Source: an uncultured Rhodoplanes sp.
Lineage (GTDB): Bacteria; Pseudomonadota; Alphaproteobacteria; Rhizobiales; Xanthobacteraceae
Assembly (NCBI GenBank): GCA_936924235.1
Contig: CAKZHN010000220.1
Coordinates: forward strand, 1 to 15,766
DNA length: 15,766 bases
Direction: 5' to 3'
Shown: positions 13,575 through 15,766 of the stretch, piece by piece
Numbering within the stretch: the first letter of the stretch is position 1
Layout: every line of letters starts with the position of its first letter
Notes under the pieces: generated by a model
Told to the model about the DNA's origin: nothing
What the model saw: only the letters and a program-made list of their open reading frames with translations
Databases searched by the model: none
Program-made: the position numbers and the translations under genes

Positions 13575-15766
13575 CTATTCGGCCGGCTCTGCGCCAAGGC
13601 CTGGCGTGTGACCGCTATCTGGTGATCCCGATCGGGCTTCGCGCGCCTCGCGCGCCCGCTCGATCAGAGCGTAGAACACCGGCACCATCAGAAGTGTCAG
13701 CACCGTCGCGGCCAGCATGCCGCCGAACACGGTGGTGCCGATCGATTGCCGGCTCGCCGCACCTGCCCCGGTCGCCAGCATCAGCGGCACCACGCCGAGG
13801 ATGAAGGCGAAAGCCGTCATCAGGATCGGGCGCAGACGAAGGCGGCCGGCTTCCATGGCGGCTTCGACGATGCCCATGCCGCTCTCGCGCAGATGCTTGG
13901 CAAACTCGACGATCAAGATCGCGTTCTTGGCCGCAAGTCCGATCAGCATGACGAAGCCGATCTGCGAATAGACGTCGATCTGCAGCCCCCTGATCCAGAG
14001 CGCGGCCAGCGCGCCGAACAGCGCCAGCGGCACGGCGAGCAGGACCATGAACGGCATCGACCAGCTTTCATACTGCGCCGCAAGAATCAGGAACACGAAC
14101 ACGATGGCGAGCGCGAACACCACGCTGGCGATCGAGCCGGCCTTGAGCTCCTGGAACGTGATGCCCGTCCATTCGAAGCTGAAGTCGCGCGGCAACGCGA
14201 TCGCGGCCGCGCGCTCCATGGCGGCGATGGCCTGGCCCGAGCTGAAACCCGGCGCCGGCGTGCCGTTGATCACCGCGGACGCATAGTTGTTGTAATGCGA
14301 CACCGTTTCCGGGCCGACGATGGGCCGCAGCGTGCCCAGCGTCGACAGCGGCACCATGCCGCCCGCCGAGTTGCGGACGTAAAGCTTGGCAATGTCGTTC
14401 TCGGAGTTTCGCGCATCCTTCTCGGCCTGCATCGTCACGCGGAAATTGCGGCCGAACAGGTTGAAGTCGTTCACGTAGAGCGAGCCCAGATAGATCTGCA
14501 GCGTATTGAAGATGTCCGGCAGATTGAGGCCCAGCAGCTTCGCCTTGTTGCGATCGAGATCGTATTTGAATTGCGGCGTCGAATTCGAGAACGGCGAGAA
14601 CAGACCCCGGCCGCTCAACTCCGGCTGCTTGCGGGCCTCGGCCAGCACAGCCTGCAACGCCTCGTTCAGCGCGGTGGGGCCGCGGCCGCTCAGATCCTCG
14701 ATCTGAAACTCGAAGCCACCAGTCGAGCCCATGCCGGGAATGGACGGCGGATCGAAGCTGAGCGCGATGCCCTCCGGCAGCGACAGAAGCTTCATCCGCA
14801 GCGCGTTGACCAGGTTGGGCGCGCTCTGCTCCGGCGGCCGCTCGTCCCAGGGCTTCAGGATGGCGAACTCCACGGCGGCGTTCGACTGCGCCGCATAGGT
14901 CAGGAAGTTGAAGCCGGTGATGGAGCCGACGATGTCGACGCCCGGCGTGCTTTGCAGGATGCCCCGCACCTTCTTGGCGAATTCGTCCGTGCGCTGAAGC
15001 GACGAACCGTCCGGCATCTGGATGACGACGAAGAAATAGCCCTGGTCCTCGACCGGCAGGAAGGTCGACGGGATGCGTGTCGATATCCAATAGGTCGCGC
15101 CGAGCGCCACCGCAAACACCGCGAGGATCGGCTTCCACCACCCGATGAGGTGGCGCACGCCTTCGGCGTATTGATGCGAGAGCCAGCCGAAGCCGCGGTT
15201 GAACCAGATGAACGGCTTGAACGTGACCTCGCCGCGATGGCGCAGGAAGGCCGCGCTCAGCGCCGGACTGAGCGTCAGCGAATTGAAGGCCGAAATGCCG
15301 ACGGAAATCGCCACCGTCAGGGCGAACTGATTGTACAGGCGCCCCGCGACGCCCGGAATGAAGGCGACCGGAATGAACACCGCCATCAGCACCGCGGTGG
15401 TCGCGATGATCGGCCCGGTGACCTCGCTCATGGCCTTGCGGGCGGCCTCGAGCGGCCGCAGTCCGGCCTCGAGCTGACGCTCGACGTTCTCAACCACGAC
15501 GATGGCGTCGTCGACCACGAGGCCGATCGCCAAAACCATGCCGAGCAGGCTCAGCATGTTCAGCGAGAAGCCCAAGAGCCGCATCACGATTAAGGTCGCA
15601 ATCAGCGAGACCGGAATGGCGATCACGGGAATGAGCGTGGTGCGCCAGCTCTGCAGGAAAATGTAGACGACGAAGATCACCAGGATCAGCGCTTCGAACA
15701 ACGTCACCATCACGTCGTGCATCGAGGCCGACACGAAGCGCGTCGTGTCGTAGTGCATGGAGATCG
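13575..15766 (-). CDS. RND efflux permease (AcrB/HAE1 family), module 2, 5' end missing
   Basis: The visible part is about 729 residues, running off the right edge. Alignment of the VVDDAIVVVENVER motif to AcrB D407/D408 places the first visible residues near AcrB 323, so about 320 N-terminal residues (helix 1 and the first porter half) lie outside the window. Present are helices 2-6, the second periplasmic half (FLPVEDQGYFFVVIQMPDG), and helices 7-12. Helix 10, GLAAKNAILIVEFAKHL, keeps the lysine equivalent to AcrB K940, so the full D-D-K proton relay is intact, unlike module 1. The ATG near 15758 is internal (MHYDTTRFV corresponds to the AcrB YDTTPFV region) and is not a start. It is followed after 23 nt by its adaptor gene. 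A multidrug-type exporter is the likely role; substrates are unknown. Confidence 0.93.
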   Translation of the reverse strand, partial: ISMHYDTTRFVSASMHDVMVTLFEALILVIFVVYIFLQSWRTTLIPVIAIPVSLIATLIVMRLLGFSLNMLSLLGMVLAIGLVVDDAIVVVENVERQLEAGLRPLEAARKAMSEVTGPIIATTAVLMAVFIPVAFIPGVAGRLYNQFALTVAISVGISAFNSLTLSPALSAAFLRHRGEVTFKPFIWFNRGFGWLSHQYAEGVRHLIGWWKPILAVFAVALGATYWISTRIPSTFLPVEDQGYFFVVIQMPDGSSLQRTDEFAKKVRGILQSTPGVDIVGSITGFNFLTYAAQSNAAVEFAILKPWDERPPEQSAPNLVNALRMKLLSLPEGIALSFDPPSIPGMGSTGGFEFQIEDLSGRGPTALNEALQAVLAEARKQPELSGRGLFSPFSNSTPQFKYDLDRNKAKLLGLNLPDIFNTLQIYLGSLYVNDFNLFGRNFRVTMQAEKDARNSENDIAKLYVRNSAGGMVPLSTLGTLRPIVGPETVSHYNNYASAVINGTPAPGFSSGQAIAAMERAAAIALPRDFSFEWTGITFQELKAGSIASVVFALAIVFVFLILAAQYESWSMPFMVLLAVPLALFGALAALWIRGLQIDVYSQIGFVMLIGLAAKNAILIVEFAKHLRESGMGIVEAAMEAGRLRLRPILMTAFAFILGVVPLMLATGAGAASRQSIGTTVFGGMLAATVLTLLMVPVFYALIERAREAREARSGSPDSGHTPGLGAEPAE
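15761..15766. other. Possible adapter start at right contig end
   Basis: The final six bases, AGATCG, equal the first six of the Illumina adapter (AGATCGGAAGAGC), in the orientation expected at the right end of an insert. The left end of this window carries the opposite adapter arm. Six bases can match by chance, and the frame still reads sensibly through them (Ile-Ser before MHYDTT), so this is only a suspicion. Confidence 0.35.

Noticed and set aside
13746..15593. Plus-strand open frame of 615 codons opposite the second permease
   Set aside because: Same antisense artefact: no fold features, and the opposite strand has all RND motifs.

Overview
The window is about 15.8 kb of GC-rich DNA (roughly two-thirds G+C by eye). 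It looks like a chromosomal segment of an alphaproteobacterium of the Hyphomicrobiales (Bradyrhizobium/Xanthobacteraceae-like). That placement is an inference from codon use, gene families and a double-hairpin intergenic repeat at 4002-4092 of a kind I associate with those genomes. The window is probably a whole assembled contig: bases 1-28 match the end of a standard Illumina adapter with two edits, and the last six bases also equal the start of that adapter.

Left part, plus strand (120-3975): a catalytic-domain-only MetE-type methyltransferase with all four zinc ligands, a twelve-helix-type carrier with the signature of the BT1/folate-biopterin transporter family, and a luciferase-like flavin-dependent oxidoreductase. 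They run in one direction with short gaps (81 and 34 nt) and may be co-transcribed. Their common substrate is unknown; a link through folate/one-carbon chemistry is suggested only by the first two.

Middle part, minus strand (4117-7487): a probable operon reading GMC flavoprotein oxidoreductase, then metallo-beta-lactamase-fold hydrolase (3-nt gap), then NmrA-like NAD(P)-binding protein (38-nt gap). A plausible sigma70-type promoter lies at 7562-7590. It converges on the plus-strand genes at the double-hairpin repeat, which sits where a two-way terminator would be expected. An oxidation followed by a hydrolysis is a reasonable guess for the first two enzymes.

Right part, minus strand (7653 to the right edge): two successive RND efflux modules, each with the permease gene first and the periplasmic adaptor second, the reverse of the usual acrAB order. 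The downstream permease (8950-12129) has the paired aspartates of the proton relay but not the lysine of the tenth helix; the upstream permease (13575 to the edge, truncated) has both. No outer-membrane channel gene or regulator is visible. The window is mostly ordinary metabolic and efflux genes; I saw no phage, transposase, CRISPR, tRNA or rRNA features and no clear new defence or mobile system.
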